A DNA stretch of 64,000 bases from Isoetes taiwanensis. Its lineage: Eukaryota > Streptophyta > Lycopodiopsida > Isoetales > Isoetaceae. Both the position numbers and the translations under genes were made by a program. This document shows positions 1 to 11,498 of this stretch, in pieces (within the stretch, counting starts at the first letter, position 1; every line of letters starts with the position of its first letter). The notes beneath the pieces are model-generated. The model saw only the letters and a list, made by a program, of their open reading frames with translations, had not been told where the DNA came from and ran no database searches. The stretch spans positions 16,797,094 through 16,861,093 of the forward strand of contig JAJEKV010000025.1 of assembly GCA_021234155.1 (NCBI GenBank), in the 5' to 3' direction.

Positions 1-929
1 TAGCAGTTGCCTATATGCAACATATATTTCCAACTTTTGGACTTCCTTTGTCTATTGTAAGTGATTGGGACACTAAGTTCACAGGTCACTTCTGGAGAGA
101 TCTCGTGAAAGGATTGAGGATCTGATAGTACATGAGTAGTGGAAATCATCCAAGTCAGATGGGCAAACCGAGCATATAAAACATGGTCCTAGAGGATATG
201 TTGCGAAGCTTTGTCCACGAGAAGCAATCTAGATGGGAAGATTATCTATCTTATCTAGAATTTGCCTACAATAATAGCCATCATACGGGAATTCAGATGA
301 CTCCCTTTGCGGCTGTGATGGGTCGAAATCCAAGGGCTTATTCAGGTATGCATAAGTACTTCAGAACCGATGTTGCAATACATATGCTCCATGATATGGA
401 TGCAATATTGCGCCAATGCAAACAAGCTTTGCAAAAAGCTCAAGATAGGGCACGACCGCCTGCTAATCAGCATAGACGTGATGTCTCTCATGAGGAGGGT
501 GATTATGTTTTCTTAAGAGTTGTTTATCCTTCTGCATTAAGAATGAACACCTTGTGGCCTTTGACAAAGGGTCGAGTGCCCAAACTTACTCCGCGGTATG
601 CTGGACCTTTTAGGATTACTAAAAGGATCGGGGAAACAGCATACGAGTTGAACTTACCACAGGAGGTAGGGATCTATCCTGTGTTCCATGTAAGTCAGCT
701 GAAGAAGGCTATATTGGATACTGCTAATGTAGTTAGTCCGCAAAGTATACCGATCGTCTTAAACTCCTCTATAATGCCAGAACGTATTTTGGATAAAAGA
801 GTTCGGTAGCTGCGCAATAGAGATGTGGTAGAACATCTGGTTCAGTGGCAGGACCTGTCTTCTGAGGATGCCATCTGGGAGACGAAGGAATTTGTGCAGC
901 AGTTCCCTCATCTAAAAGATCAACTTTGA
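1..929 (+). pseudogene. Ty3/gypsy chromovirus integrase C-terminus with chromodomain, decayed
   Basis: Integrase joins retroelement cDNA to the host genome, and the chromodomain steers it to chromatin. The reading from base 3 shows integrase core sequence (FPTFGLPLSIVSDWDTKF), then a damaged stretch with stops at 123-128 and 177-179 and a shifted HPxxDGQTE motif, then an open stretch from 183 (LEDMLRSFV...FAYNNSHH, GPFRITKRIGETAYELNLP). After a TAG at 807-809 the same frame continues as a chromodomain-like end (VVEHLVQWQDLSSEDAIWE) and stops at 927-929. The TAG sits where the family usually has Gln, so CAG to TAG decay is likely. It is followed directly by a polypurine tract and LTR, as expected for the 3' end of pol. 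The 5' part of the element lies outside the window. Family identity is firm; activity is ruled out by the stops. Confidence 0.85.
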
Positions 930-940
930 TGACAAGGTCC

Positions 941-1847
941 AAAAGGAGGGGGAGGAATGTTACAGGTGCTCCCAAGGATATAGCCGGAATCGGATCCTTG
1001 ACGGACGTCCATGAGCACGGGGGTCTATTAGTTGCAACTGCCAGATAGTTGTGATTAATGGGCCATGTTGACTGTAATCAGTCTATGGTGACGGAATGTG
1101 GAATAAGGGACAATGATTTACTAGGGACGGATAATGGGTCGCTAGGGGCACTAATATTATCAAATAATATTGGTGACCAATGGTTGTGGAACATTTATAT
1201 TAATGCGTGACTAATGTTGCTAAGTTGATATTAGTAGTACTAATGTTAGCACTAGGGGTAAAAGCATTAATATAAAGAAATGGAAGATAGCTATGTTAAA
1301 ATATGATTGTTATATGGACACGTGGCATTGTATGGTTTGATGGGCTAGAACCATGTTATAAGAACAGATCGAACGAGTTTGTATCAGGCCGGAAGTGCCA
1401 GATCTAAGAGTCGTGGTTAGGAACTGCAATTTGAATCGAATCAAAGGCCAGGTAGGTCGGATTGACTGGAGAAGACTGCAGTTCGCTCCAGTGGTTAAGA
1501 TTATGAAGCCTTAAGAGCGAATTTGTGAAGGAGGTAGTCAGAATTAGGCCTTGAGAAAGAAATCGATTCTACAAGCTAAAGCATCTGTTTGGACTTGGCA
1601 AGAGCTTTCAATTTGGCAGCACGAATCTGTTGTTGTGATCACAGGGAAGCTCAGGTCTTCTTGTGGTCGGATTAAGCTTTTGTGTAGGTGGACTGTTATT
1701 CACTCAGGGGGAAACTTACTGAGAGGATTTAACCATCTGTGGTGTGAAGAAACACCTGCTGGGAGCAGCACCATATTGATCAACGAGGGAGGATCTGGGA
1801 TCCGTGGTGTGGGCGGGGAAATTTGGGCATTGAATTTTGTTGTAACA
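941..1847 (+). mobile_element. Polypurine tract and 3' LTR of the chromovirus
   Basis: A purine run (aaaaggagggggaggaa, 941-957) follows the pol stop and is the expected plus-strand primer. The LTR begins TGTTACAGG at 958. I place its end at TAACA (1843-1847), because TGTTA and TAACA are mirror ends and the sequence before it resembles a transcript end. The right boundary is not confirmed, since the 5' LTR is outside the window and no target duplication can be compared. Confidence 0.5.
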
Positions 1848-3979
1848 TACACATACGATAAACATCTTGGAGAGGTAATCTAAGTGGTGGCACGGGGAGA
1901 GAAAGGCGAGTGTACCCCAAAGTTACCGATGAAGGGCCTGGGGATATGTTCGAAATGTGCAAACGACCGTCAATCTGTTGCATGCTAAGGTATGATGTTG
2001 TAGTTGGCACATGAAATAAATGTCAACGACCCATAGAATAAAGGTCGAGGTGATGGGGTTGAATAGTACAATAGTACAATTCTAGGATAGGTAGCGAATA
2101 GCAGTTACCTGCTAGAAGTTCGAATGTGTCTTGCATAGATACCTAAGACTAGATATCCCACATGATCCATACCTGGATCAAGCAGAGGTGAACGCCATGG
2201 GTTACATGAAGGTGTAAGTTTAGAATATACAGGGCTCGAACATTGATATAGGTATTGTAAAAAGGCTCACAAAATACCAGTCAGGCACCTTGATGACTCC
2301 AGGTAACTTACGATTCATATGAAGGCTCACTCGCTAACTTAGGCCATGACTATGGCTTAAATGAGGATGCCAAGTCATTTGGAATGCCACAACAATGGCA
2401 TAACATCATGACAGAGAAATGTAATGACTAACATTTCTAAGATGTAGGACAACGTTAAATCATAACCCCCAATGATAGGTGGGTTAACAACATAGGGACC
2501 ATATAATAGCGGCTTAGAAGCCACAAGACGGTTAACGGATACATAAAGGAGTAATTGGATTGGTGACTCTACTGAATAAAGGTCATAGCCAAAGGGTGAA
2601 TTGTATATGCTGTGCCAGGCGTAAGGGCTGGGATACTGAAAATCGGCCATAGACGTAGAAACATATTGAAGAAGAGAACGAATGAAGGACTCTTATTAAT
2701 GATATTTAGCGACCTGGATAGGAAGGTTATTACCTAACATGAAAGGTGGTCTTTGTAACATAGAAAGATAGATTTCTGGCTTGAAAGGTAGCAAGAGCTG
2801 AAAAACTTATATAAAGATTTGGTGCATGGCTTAGGGAAGAAGACTTCCATGTCCTATGACAACATGACGAATTGAATTTACCAAGAACCTTTTTTAATAG
2901 AAGAGGCCTATCTTGAGAGGTTTTTGAGTGGTACTGTCCTTTAAGATATTCACATAATCCCTTGGACATATAAGTTCATTTGCAGAACTTAATGTCGTTT
3001 GGGCGCTAAAGTAATGGTTGGAAAAACTTTGCCCCAACCAGATCTAGATACCCTAGAAGGAGGTGACTAGTCAACAATGGTTGGATGCCATTGGACCATT
3101 ACGGTGGAAGAACCCCAAAAGAGGGTAGGCCGCTGTCAATTTGACAGGCGCGTGGGGCAGATAATTAATCACAGCCATATAGGCGGTGAAGTTTGACACA
3201 AAATAATACTAAAGTTTGTACCCGGGATTAATTAGAATAAAGTGTTGACATTGTTGTGGGGGTTCTAACACAAGCACTCACTACATGTTACAAAGTATAT
3301 ATCATGATCTGGGGGAAAGTGGTCCATAAAAAGAACACGACCATTGAGAAGAAGTAGTGAAGGGTGGTAGGATTAAAGCTACCCATGGTCTAGAGGGGTG
3401 CTGCATGGCAGTCCATAATCAGTTGGGCCAAGAGAGATCCCTTCTTTGGGAATTGAGACGAGTCAAGGCTTAAACACTAAAGAGAAACAACGTTAATTAT
3501 AGTTATGTCTATAAAAATATTACTTAACCCTTAATATATAACGTCAAATAAGGTTTAATATAAAGCATATGAATGTAGTATAGATTAAATCATGGCAAGG
3601 CCCGAAGAAATTTTGTTATCAAGGCATGTACTAAAGGAAAAAAATATTTAAAGGTATAGATCTAGGAATGTCTACAACTGAACATTATCATCGTCGCCTA
3701 GAGAATATCCAAGGTGATAGTGGATTAGAATCCAACTTAGAAGTCTCTATCTTACATAGAGGAGTTTCCTTCCATCGCTCAGCGTGAAAGTTCGTCGATA
3801 TGGTTGCGAGAACCATTCCGCAGTGATAGTAAGAACCCTTAGGTTATTTCTACCCCACCATGGTGCACAAGTCCGACGGAGTTGTTGCCGCCACAACGTT
3901 GGTTTAGGGAAGAGTGATAGTAGACAGAAGTCTTTCTAGAGAAACAGAGATATTATTTAAGTAGACTATGGTATATCTA
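1848..3979. other. Intergenic or decayed repeat, no gene recognised
   Basis: Only short unrelated open frames occur on either strand, none with a recognisable domain. Composition resembles the surrounding retrotransposon-derived DNA. It may be old LTR or internal sequence, but I could not match it to any other part of the window. Confidence 0.5.
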
Positions 3980-3984
3980 CCAAA

Positions 3985-4225
3985 TGGAGGCTTACCATGT
4001 TGGTAAAGGGTTTGGTTGAGTGGTGGGAGGTCAAGGGTTCAAGTCCCCATAGTAAACTTTTATATAAAAGTTGCTATGTAGAGAAAATAAGATACTACAT
4101 ATGTATAAGAATTATATTACATTTTACATTCAAGAAAGCTTGGTGTGGTGGTAAGCACCTTAGGTTGGAGTTGGGAGGTTGTGGGTTCAAATCTGGGTTG
4201 AGAGTGCAAAAAAACATCTATATGA
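3985..4225 (+). repeat. Two tRNA-like (SINE-like) heads in tandem
   Basis: Two stretches each carry a box A-like motif (TGGTTGAGTGG; TTGGTGTGGTGG) followed by a box B-like motif (GGTTCAAGTCC near 4034; GGTTCAAATCT near 4188). Each is followed by a short AT-rich tail. Box spacing is shorter than in a normal tRNA and no cloverleaf closes, so these are not tRNA genes. They could be SINE heads or pol III-like relics. No target duplications were found. Confidence 0.35.
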
Positions 4226-4239
4226 AAAAAATATGTAAT

Positions 4240-4616
4240 TTTTTTTACAAGGCAGAAATACACGTTTTTATACGCGGGCGCCGCTGGATTTATTCGACTT
4301 TATTTTCAAATTCTAAGGTGCTGAAAGTATAGCGGCGCCCGATTAGGGTTTTGGGCCCTCTTGCTACCTAGAGAAAGTTATGGCCCGTGGAAACAAGGAC
4401 CTCTTTTTCTCTAAAAACTTAACATACTTGATTCTAAGGACTCACACCTTAATTCCTAACCAGCTTAATCCTCTCATAATTAGGTCAACATACATACTAG
4501 CTATGGAATTGGAATAGTTTATTCTACATGAAAGTCCCCTACTAACTATCGACTAACGAGTTAGAATATGGCCAGTGCTATGATCTGGTCTACCAAAATC
4601 ATGGCTCTGATACTAC
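4240..4616 (-). mobile_element. 5' leader of a minus-strand LTR retrotransposon with tRNA-Met primer site
   Basis: On the minus strand, 4616-4603 reads TAGTATCAGAGCCATG, close to the usual initiator tRNA-Met primer site (TGGTATCAGAGC). It directly follows an LTR ending in CA (TG at 4617 on the plus strand). The leader to its left matches 63260-63710 with many changes, including a shared block around 'gagaaagttatgg'. Both copies therefore belong to one family in the same orientation. No gag is left next to this copy. Confidence 0.7.
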
Positions 4617-5355
4617 TGTGACGCTCCCCGAATCCATATGATGCCCCCATCCTATAAATACGAAAAATTCCCCTCCCATGGCGAATCCATCACCACGGAA
4701 AGGCCCTTCGTCTGACTCGGACCACGTGATGGCCAAGTGTCCGGGTGAAAGACACGGAGGTGTCATTCGTCCCATGCCTTCCATGGGAATCCTATATAGC
4801 GGAAGCGTACATACATGTTAGCACCTGGCAACAATATCAATAAATAATATACCACCACGAAGGGTGGCCCATCATCACCAATACAACTAACAATAGAATA
4901 CCAACATAACTAAGGAAAGGCATCATAAATAAGGGCTCTACCCCGGGCTCAGACTCCATGGGGTCAACTGACGGTCAAGGCATCAAGATATCAGTAGACG
5001 AAAGTATAACATGGCGTTGGCTGGCATAAGACAATGGCTAAGGTAGTCCACTCCATCCGCCCCTCCTGTGCACACTATGCAGATAGGCTGAAACATGTTA
5101 TGACGTGCTTGTAGCCCTCCGGAGACGCAATCCCAAGGAATCACGCTATGGGACTACTACGGGTTACATCTCCCCGGTCTGATGAGGCAGGTCAGACCTG
5201 CAGCACCCGTATCCGTACCCGACTTACCCCCCTAAATCGATGCAAAGCCAAGGACATCCATAAAGGCCATATCCTGCGACCCAGGAGGTGTCAGACCCAT
5301 ACCCGGCCCATACGCAGTGACAGACTATAAGTCTAGCACACTGCAAGAGCCCCAG
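4617..5355 (-). mobile_element. LTR of the tRNA-Met-primed element (minus orientation)
   Basis: Begins TGTGACGCTCCCCG on the plus strand, next to the primer site. The first 280 bases align with 63711-64000 at the right edge of the window, including 'ccaccacgaagggtggccc'. The far end is unclear because the sequence runs into the inverted repeat that starts near 5356. No coding sequence is seen. Confidence 0.6.
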
Positions 5356-8337
5356 TAGCCATGCTCAGCAAGGCTCTGCCCCCACTTCACCAATTGTGTC
5401 TGTTGTTTGGTGCTGAACCACATCATAGCATCCACAACCAAGTTGGCTGTCATGCACAGGTCGCATTTACTGGGTTTTAAGGGTTCTAACTAGGCACATC
5501 TCTTCTTCTAGATGGCCTTTAGGTCTCTACCCCCCGTTTACCCATACAACACAGGAGGAACAGAAAGAGAACTATCACTATACATCCATCCATCCATAGC
5601 TTCGAATAGAACATAGAATAGAGATTAACCATAGGGTTAATCCTAGCTACCTTCTGGGCATGCAAGGGTTAGTCATATGACTATCTAGGAATCCAAGTTA
5701 TCTACGTACTAACTGGGATCATAGCTAGATCCACTATCTCTCTGGTTCTCCATCCTTCTAGGTGAAACAAGGTTGAACAGTAGCTCCTCCTCCACCAACC
5801 TCCCCCAATTCGAATTGGGGCAAATGTAGGTGTAAAGCCCCAATTTTGGGTGTTCCAAGTTAGCAACTCTCCCTTGCTCAATCGATTTGGGCTAGGTGGC
5901 CACTCTAGATTGCAACTAATTTAATATTTTAACCCCTTTTACTATTAGGGTAAGCCCTAAATTCGAATTGGGGGAGGGTGCTGGAGGAAGAGCTACTGTT
6001 CAACCATGTTCCACCCAGAAGGATGGAGAACCAGAGAGATAATGGATCTAGCTATGATCCTGGTTAGTACGTAGATAGCTTGGATTCCTAGATAGTCATA
6101 GGACTAACCCTTGTATGCTCAGAAGGTAGCTAGGATTAACCCTTGTATGAATAGATGTATGGTTAATATCTATTTTATGTTCTATTCGAAGTGTCGTCTG
6201 CCAAATGAAGGTAAAAAATTGCAAACCATTGATAAATAAGCATTTTACCTTGGCAAAGTGCTAGCTTTGAAGGAAAAGCTAGGCAAATATGGAAATAGCG
6301 CAAAAGTAGTGCAAGAGATGTGCTACATGGAAGAATACCCATGAGAAAACATGGGAAGAAAGGACATGGCAGAATTGCCGTGAGGGAACATGGCAACTGG
6401 GTTGTCATGAGAGAACCCCATAGAAGGAAAAAATACCTATGGTGGAAATATGAAGAAAACGTGACAAAATAAAGGCCTCAATTAAAGAAGGGGTCAAGTC
6501 ACGAAGATGGGAAGAAGAAAAGATGTCGAGAAAAAGGGAGAAAAACCCTTGAGAAGAATTATGGAAACGGAATTACCATAAAAGAAAAGAGAAAAAGTGT
6601 CATGGCCCTAGGGGAAAAAACTAGAAAAGAATTTGCAAGGGTGACGTGGACGGCCATGAAGCCAAGAAGGGTAAAGAAGATATCTAAGGGATTCAAAGTG
6701 CCAGCCGAGATTTGGAAATAAAAAACCCATTGAAGAGCAAACCAGAATTTAAAGAGAAAGGAATTGCAAAAATAAGGCAATGGAAAAGGAAAGGACGAAA
6801 TTGTGGAACCATTGGGAAAAAAGGGAAGAAATCGGAAATTGTTAATATGGGTAAGTTGTAACAAAAAGGCAAGGGTTTTCGACCAGCGTTGTGAATGAGC
6901 GGACTCCTGGCCGGACAGATGGGCGAACAGCCATGGCTTTTCCGGATGAAAAGGCCTTCTGTTCTAAGGTCGGATGCCACAGATCTGAAGCAGAGCAGAC
7001 TTGGGAAGGATCGGTTTAAGAAAATTAGAAGCAGATCAAGGCTGAAGACTATGGCATCAATGAAAACTGAAGAAGAATGGCCGGATCTGGCTTGAATCGG
7101 CCCTCTCAGAAATTGTTTACAGAACAATAGGACGGATTGAGTTGAAACCGCCATGGCAGTGCAAAAGATTGGAGCCAGGGTTTCGATTTTGAAGGAAACA
7201 GGCTGGAAGCGGGCCGTTTGAGAGATCCGGAGGCCTCTAAGGGCTAGATTTGGCAGCAAAGAGAGCAGAAGAATCGAAGCAGGGCCGGAATGGGGCCTGT
7301 AGATGATCCAGTCGCTGCGAGAGGCTGAAGATTTGACAGCAATAAAGTTTGAACAGAGTAAACGAATTGGAGCAGTCCGAAATTGGAAGATTAAAGCCTG
7401 GGGCACGATATTGTTCCTGAGACAGAAAGATTACCTGTTATAAACAGAGAAGGAAGAAGTTACAGAGGAGAAAGGATACAGAGGAATCGAAACGCAATTA
7501 AGGCTACCCATTTGTTATACTCTGCAACCATGGGAAAATTAAAGAAACCGCCTTTTGGAGAAGTAACATATGAAGGCCAGCTTAGTATGTGCAATCACGG
7601 AGAAGGATGGTTTGTAGCAGAAGCCTTGCTTACCAGTAGGAAGACGGAGCCAAAAGAATGGGAAGAATTTAACAAGCGTATGGCTGCCGTGCAAACCTAT
7701 CCAACCACTACTTACTCAGATCTTATGAGCTCGTACCCAAATCGAAAGCGCCCTGTAGCCAAACGATCATGGCCTGAGGGCTGTGGACCAAGAAAGAGAT
7801 ATGGGGAAGGCAGTTCCACCCAATCCTCTCGAGAGTAAGGATACGAATAATGGAACGACGTGGCATGACCAGTGGCATGTGATGACGTGGCAAGGTGCCA
7901 CGAGGGCGATCCGCCTAGGTGGCATACGAAATCCAAGAGGTGCGCTGATGTGGCGCTGACGTGGCGAAGGGGTAGTTAGGACTATAAATATGGGAGCCAC
8001 GGTTGGGGCTTTTCCAACCAAAAAAGTGTGTAATAAAGTTTGTTCTATTGTTCTAGTTTTCTTGATGAGTCTCTTTCACAGCGCTACCTTTTCCTCGGGT
8101 TGCGAACGGGGCTCGACACGAAGCTATGGATGGATGGATGTATAATGATAGTTCTCTTTCTGTTCCTCCTGTGTTGTATGGGTAAACGGGGGGTAGAGAC
8201 CTAAAGGCCATCTAGAGTAGATATGTTCCTAGTTAGAACCCTTAAAACCCAGTAAATGCAGCCTGTGCACAAGAGCCAACTGGTTCAACACCAAATGACA
8301 GACACAATTAGTAAAGTGGGGGCAGAGCCTTGCTGAA
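5356..8337. repeat. Large inverted repeat, right arm split by a solo LTR
   Basis: The left arm is 5356-5820. The right arm is its reverse complement in two pieces, 5945-6191 and 8119-8337, separated by the inserted solo LTR. The centre of about 125 bases (5821-5944) is unique. The arms share long runs such as 'cctcccccaattcgaattgggg', the (catc)n block and 'gggtttta' next to 'gggttctaac'. A gap of about 19 bases and scattered substitutions separate them. Likely origin: two copies of the same LTR-derived sequence in opposite orientation, or a fold-back. The right arm is joined to a gag fragment at about 8338. Confidence 0.8.
6192..8118 (+). mobile_element. Solo LTR, 1.93 kb, 5-bp target duplication CGAAG
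   Basis: The insert starts TGTCG and ends CGACA (mirror ends), and is flanked by CGAAG at 6187-6191 and 8119-8123. Removing it restores the inverted-repeat arm exactly, which fixes both ends. A TATA box (tataaata, 7983-7990) and an AATAAA (8032-8037) near the right end give plus orientation. No internal region, primer site or pol is present, so it is a solo LTR left by recombination. Open frames inside it have no recognisable domain. Confidence 0.88.
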
Positions 8338-8940
8338 CCTACCCGCGTCAATCCATGGGAGCAGGCGTATATCTTCCACCAGATATGGGCAGACCCTGTA
8401 AGATTTGTGGTGGCGACCTTGCCAATATCCTTTTCAGTCATGCCGTAAGATTTTCCAAATTCATGCATCTTGTCTAACCAAGATTCGGCATCCACTCCTG
8501 ACCTGGTTTTGCCTGAGAACTACGCCAACTTGCGGTTCTTCCAGATGCTAGTGATGGCAAAGTCCACAATTTTCTGGTAATCCCTTTTTTTTTGGCTTTG
8601 GCATGGTCACTCTCTGACTCAGAAGAGTCTGATGAATCAGAAGACTCGGATGTGGCATCTGAGGATGAGCTGCTCCGTGCACGCTTTGAGCGAGTGGCTG
8701 CAACTGGAGCAGGTGCTGGTGCAGGTGGCGGTGGCTGCTGGTTTTGTAGAACAAGAATCTCAGGCCCATATTCTTGTGGTGCCGGTGGTGGATTGGTATG
8801 CAACATATATGCCTGGAGCTCCGTAAGCTGGTGCTTCATAAGGGTGAGTTCCTGCTCTGGAGTAAGACGACTAGATTGCACTGGCGTCGCCCACGGAGGG
8901 GGACGTGCACCGTCTAAAATATAAATGAAATCGAGATAAG
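8338..8940 (-). pseudogene. Retrotransposon gag fragment (minus strand)
   Basis: On the minus strand a Pro-rich segment (PPPPAPAPAPVAATRSKRA), a Ser/Asp/Glu-rich acidic run and a Lys patch are followed, after a frameshift near 8490, by VDAESWLDKMHEF...ATTNLTGSAHIWWK. This last part matches the retrotransposon gag core (W-L-x-x-M, then F/A-x-x-x-L-x-G-x-A-x-x-W-W). The downstream side is cut at about 8338 by the inverted-repeat arm. The upstream side is cut by the Tat-like element. Sequence that once lay upstream should continue at 19889 on the minus strand; I found no clear gag there. Confidence 0.65.
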
Positions 8941-8945
8941 CACAT

Positions 8946-11464
8946 TGTTGCCCATTTTTGGCAACATAAACCAGCATCTATGTATCAAGACTTTTGTTTC
9001 ATCTATATTTCCTCCAAGGAAAAGTTCCAGGCTATTGTGATCCCATTAGAGTTTGGAAGACATTTGACCAAGATTGGAAGGCATTGGGGATCTCCTTTTA
9101 TAGCCTAGTCTTTTCCTTGAGGTAAAGCACCTTTCTAGACACATTCCCATTTGTTTAACATTTTTCCTTTGATTTGAAGACCAGGCAAAGGCTATAGCAA
9201 GTTTATCAAGGAGCCACAAGGCATTTCATCAAAGTTCAACCTTATGAAGCTTACTTGAGTTGCATTAGTAATTTTGAGGTCACACACATGAGAAGGCCAT
9301 CTTGGAAGTGAAATTTGCTCTTATTCTAGCCTTGAAGTTTGGAAGACCCTTATAAAAGTTTGGAAGACCCTTATAAAAGTTTGGAAGACCCTTAGGCTTT
9401 TGAGCAAACTTATTTTCACTATGAGGTATGATTTGAGCTTTAGAAATAATATGTGATGAAATCAAAAAGCTCTGAGAGGTACCCATTTTGTTCCCCATTC
9501 CATTCATCTTATATCCACCTTTTTATATCCCAAGAGCCTTCATAAAACCTTCCTGAGCCTTCATAAAACCTTTCTCTCGCCATTTTTCCACCTTTGAGTC
9601 CCTTTCTCATCATTCCACTACCCATTTTTTATTGGTCCTTCCTTCATTTGAGAATTGCCCCCTAATGATCTTGAAAACTGGAAAAGGCAAGAAAACTCTA
9701 TTCTCACCCTCATTTCATCTTCCTAAACCCTATTATAGTCTATTTGCACCTTTTCCCCCATCTTTTTCCATGATTTTTTCACCATCCCCAAGTTGCAGTA
9801 TTCATTGACCATGGGTCAAAAGGGGCAAAAATTTAAATGTTTCAGTTCAACCTAAAATCTCTCTAGATGGAAAGCTTGGCAAAAAAGAGCTAATGTGGCC
9901 TTTTAAATTTTGAGAAAAATCCTTGGGAAGGCCTTCAAATTTGGATTCTTGGGATGCGTGCCATAAAAATAAAAAACCTATTCTAGCCTATCTACCCTAT
10001 CTATTTCTACATCGTTTCCACGTCACCCCCCCCATTTTCATTCCCATTTCCACGTGGCAGCAGGGCATGGGGGCCAGACACGGGCTGGTTGTCCCCTCTG
10101 CGTGGCACGCAATCTTATTAGACCGGTCAACGTTATTCCTTATATACAGGAGTCGCCAAAACCTTTTCGGCCTGTGGGATATATAACCCTTTAGAATTTT
10201 TCGATGAACCCTAAAAAATAGGGGAGACTGCTAAATCCGGCCAATTCGTGCCTAAATTTGATTGAAGCCCGCCAATTTTCACCCGAAATTATCTCCTGAA
10301 CCTTTTCCGAGACCTTGGGGGTCCTCTGTGGCACTTGATCCGAGAGAAATTGCTCAAATTTGGCCTTAAATCACTCGGCCGAGCTAGTTTGTGGGAAGAA
10401 CGGTTCTTAAGCCAGCAATACAGATCAAATCAATACGTCCCTCAGAGATATACCTCTGTGATTTTGGTGCACTGAATATTTCTTGATATTATCTTGCTCT
10501 ACTCTGCTCAAATTTTTGTTCTACTTGTTCGAAATTGAAGATCCGGCTCGGTATGACCTGTTCAACATTGAGGCACTTCAATTGCAACTCAATTAATCCT
10601 TCCAAGTTGCTTCATTGGTAGTTTTGAAGCTCTCGAAATGCTCAGACAGCCTTGAATTTGCTCTCAAGCACTATTATTTTTTAAACTTTGGTAATACCCT
10701 GTGGACACTATCAAATTATCTGTATCACATTGTTATAATGCATAGTCTTTGCCTGAAAAATCATTGTCATCATTGTACATTCATCCTTTGTAATTCTGCA
10801 TTGTTCTTTTAAAGCTAAAAACTAAAAACAAAGCCAAAAATATTCAGAGTTATGTCCTCTTCAGGTAGTTGCATTTCATCCTCATAAAAATCCTAGAAAC
10901 CTATACATTCAGAGAAAAACATATAAAAAGATTTATTTCATAACTGTTACAGAGTTTGTTCTTTTCTTGAGACTTTGGCTACTTGCAGAAAAACTAAAAC
11001 ATCTTTTTGCTATTTAAACCTTATGCACGTGATCTAGAGGCTATTTTGAAGTTGCCTGCACAGATCCCAACTCAAAATTCCCTATCAGACTCCATCTGCA
11101 AATTTTGGCGCTCTGTTTTGGCACTGGCCAACTTTTTGACCTGACTTTGACCTCGATTTTCTTGACCTTCCTTTATTCAAATCAAGCCAAATCTTCACCA
11201 CAAGTTTCCTCTGCTTGTTGACCATCTATACCACCAATCAGATCTCAAAAATCTCGCAAGGTGTGTCTGCAAGGTCAGTTTTTGCTCTGACAGTTTTTTC
11301 AGTTTCAGGGACTCTAGTGATTTTGAAAAAACTAGCACTTCAAAATGACTTTTTTTTTTGTTTCATATGACAAGGATTGATCACCCTAAGTGATCTGGAG
11401 GTTCTAACCACTTTGTTTAAACTTCCTTTGAGGTTAGACTAAAGTTCCAGGTTTTAGGCTAACA
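8946..11464 (+). repeat. 5' LTR of the Tat-like element
   Basis: 2519 bases, TG...CA ends. A likely TATA box (gatatataaccc) lies near 10168. It carries three copies of a 21-base repeat (agtttggaagacccttataaa type, 9332-9395), against two in the 3' LTR. It also keeps about 28 bases after 'ggggatctcctttta' that the 3' LTR lacks. Other differences between the LTRs cluster at CAG and CTG sites. Confidence 0.93.
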
Positions 11465-11498
11465 TTTTGGACGTCCTACCGAGATTTTCACCTGGAAG

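Noticed and set aside
3997-4210. Functional tRNA genes
   Set aside because: Box B-like motifs are present, but no acceptor or anticodon stems pair, and box spacing is too short.
6693-7406. 237-codon minus-strand open frame
   Set aside because: It lies inside the solo LTR, opposite to its promoter, and shows only low-complexity Phe/Leu/Ser sequence with no domain. I treat it as a chance frame.
8592-8924. Plus-strand 110-codon frame rich in Ser, Glu and Gly
   Set aside because: It is the complement of the gag Pro/Ser-rich region; the minus strand carries the recognisable gag core.
9332-9395. CRISPR-like repeat array
   Set aside because: Three direct repeats with no spacers inside a plant LTR; this is simple tandem duplication.
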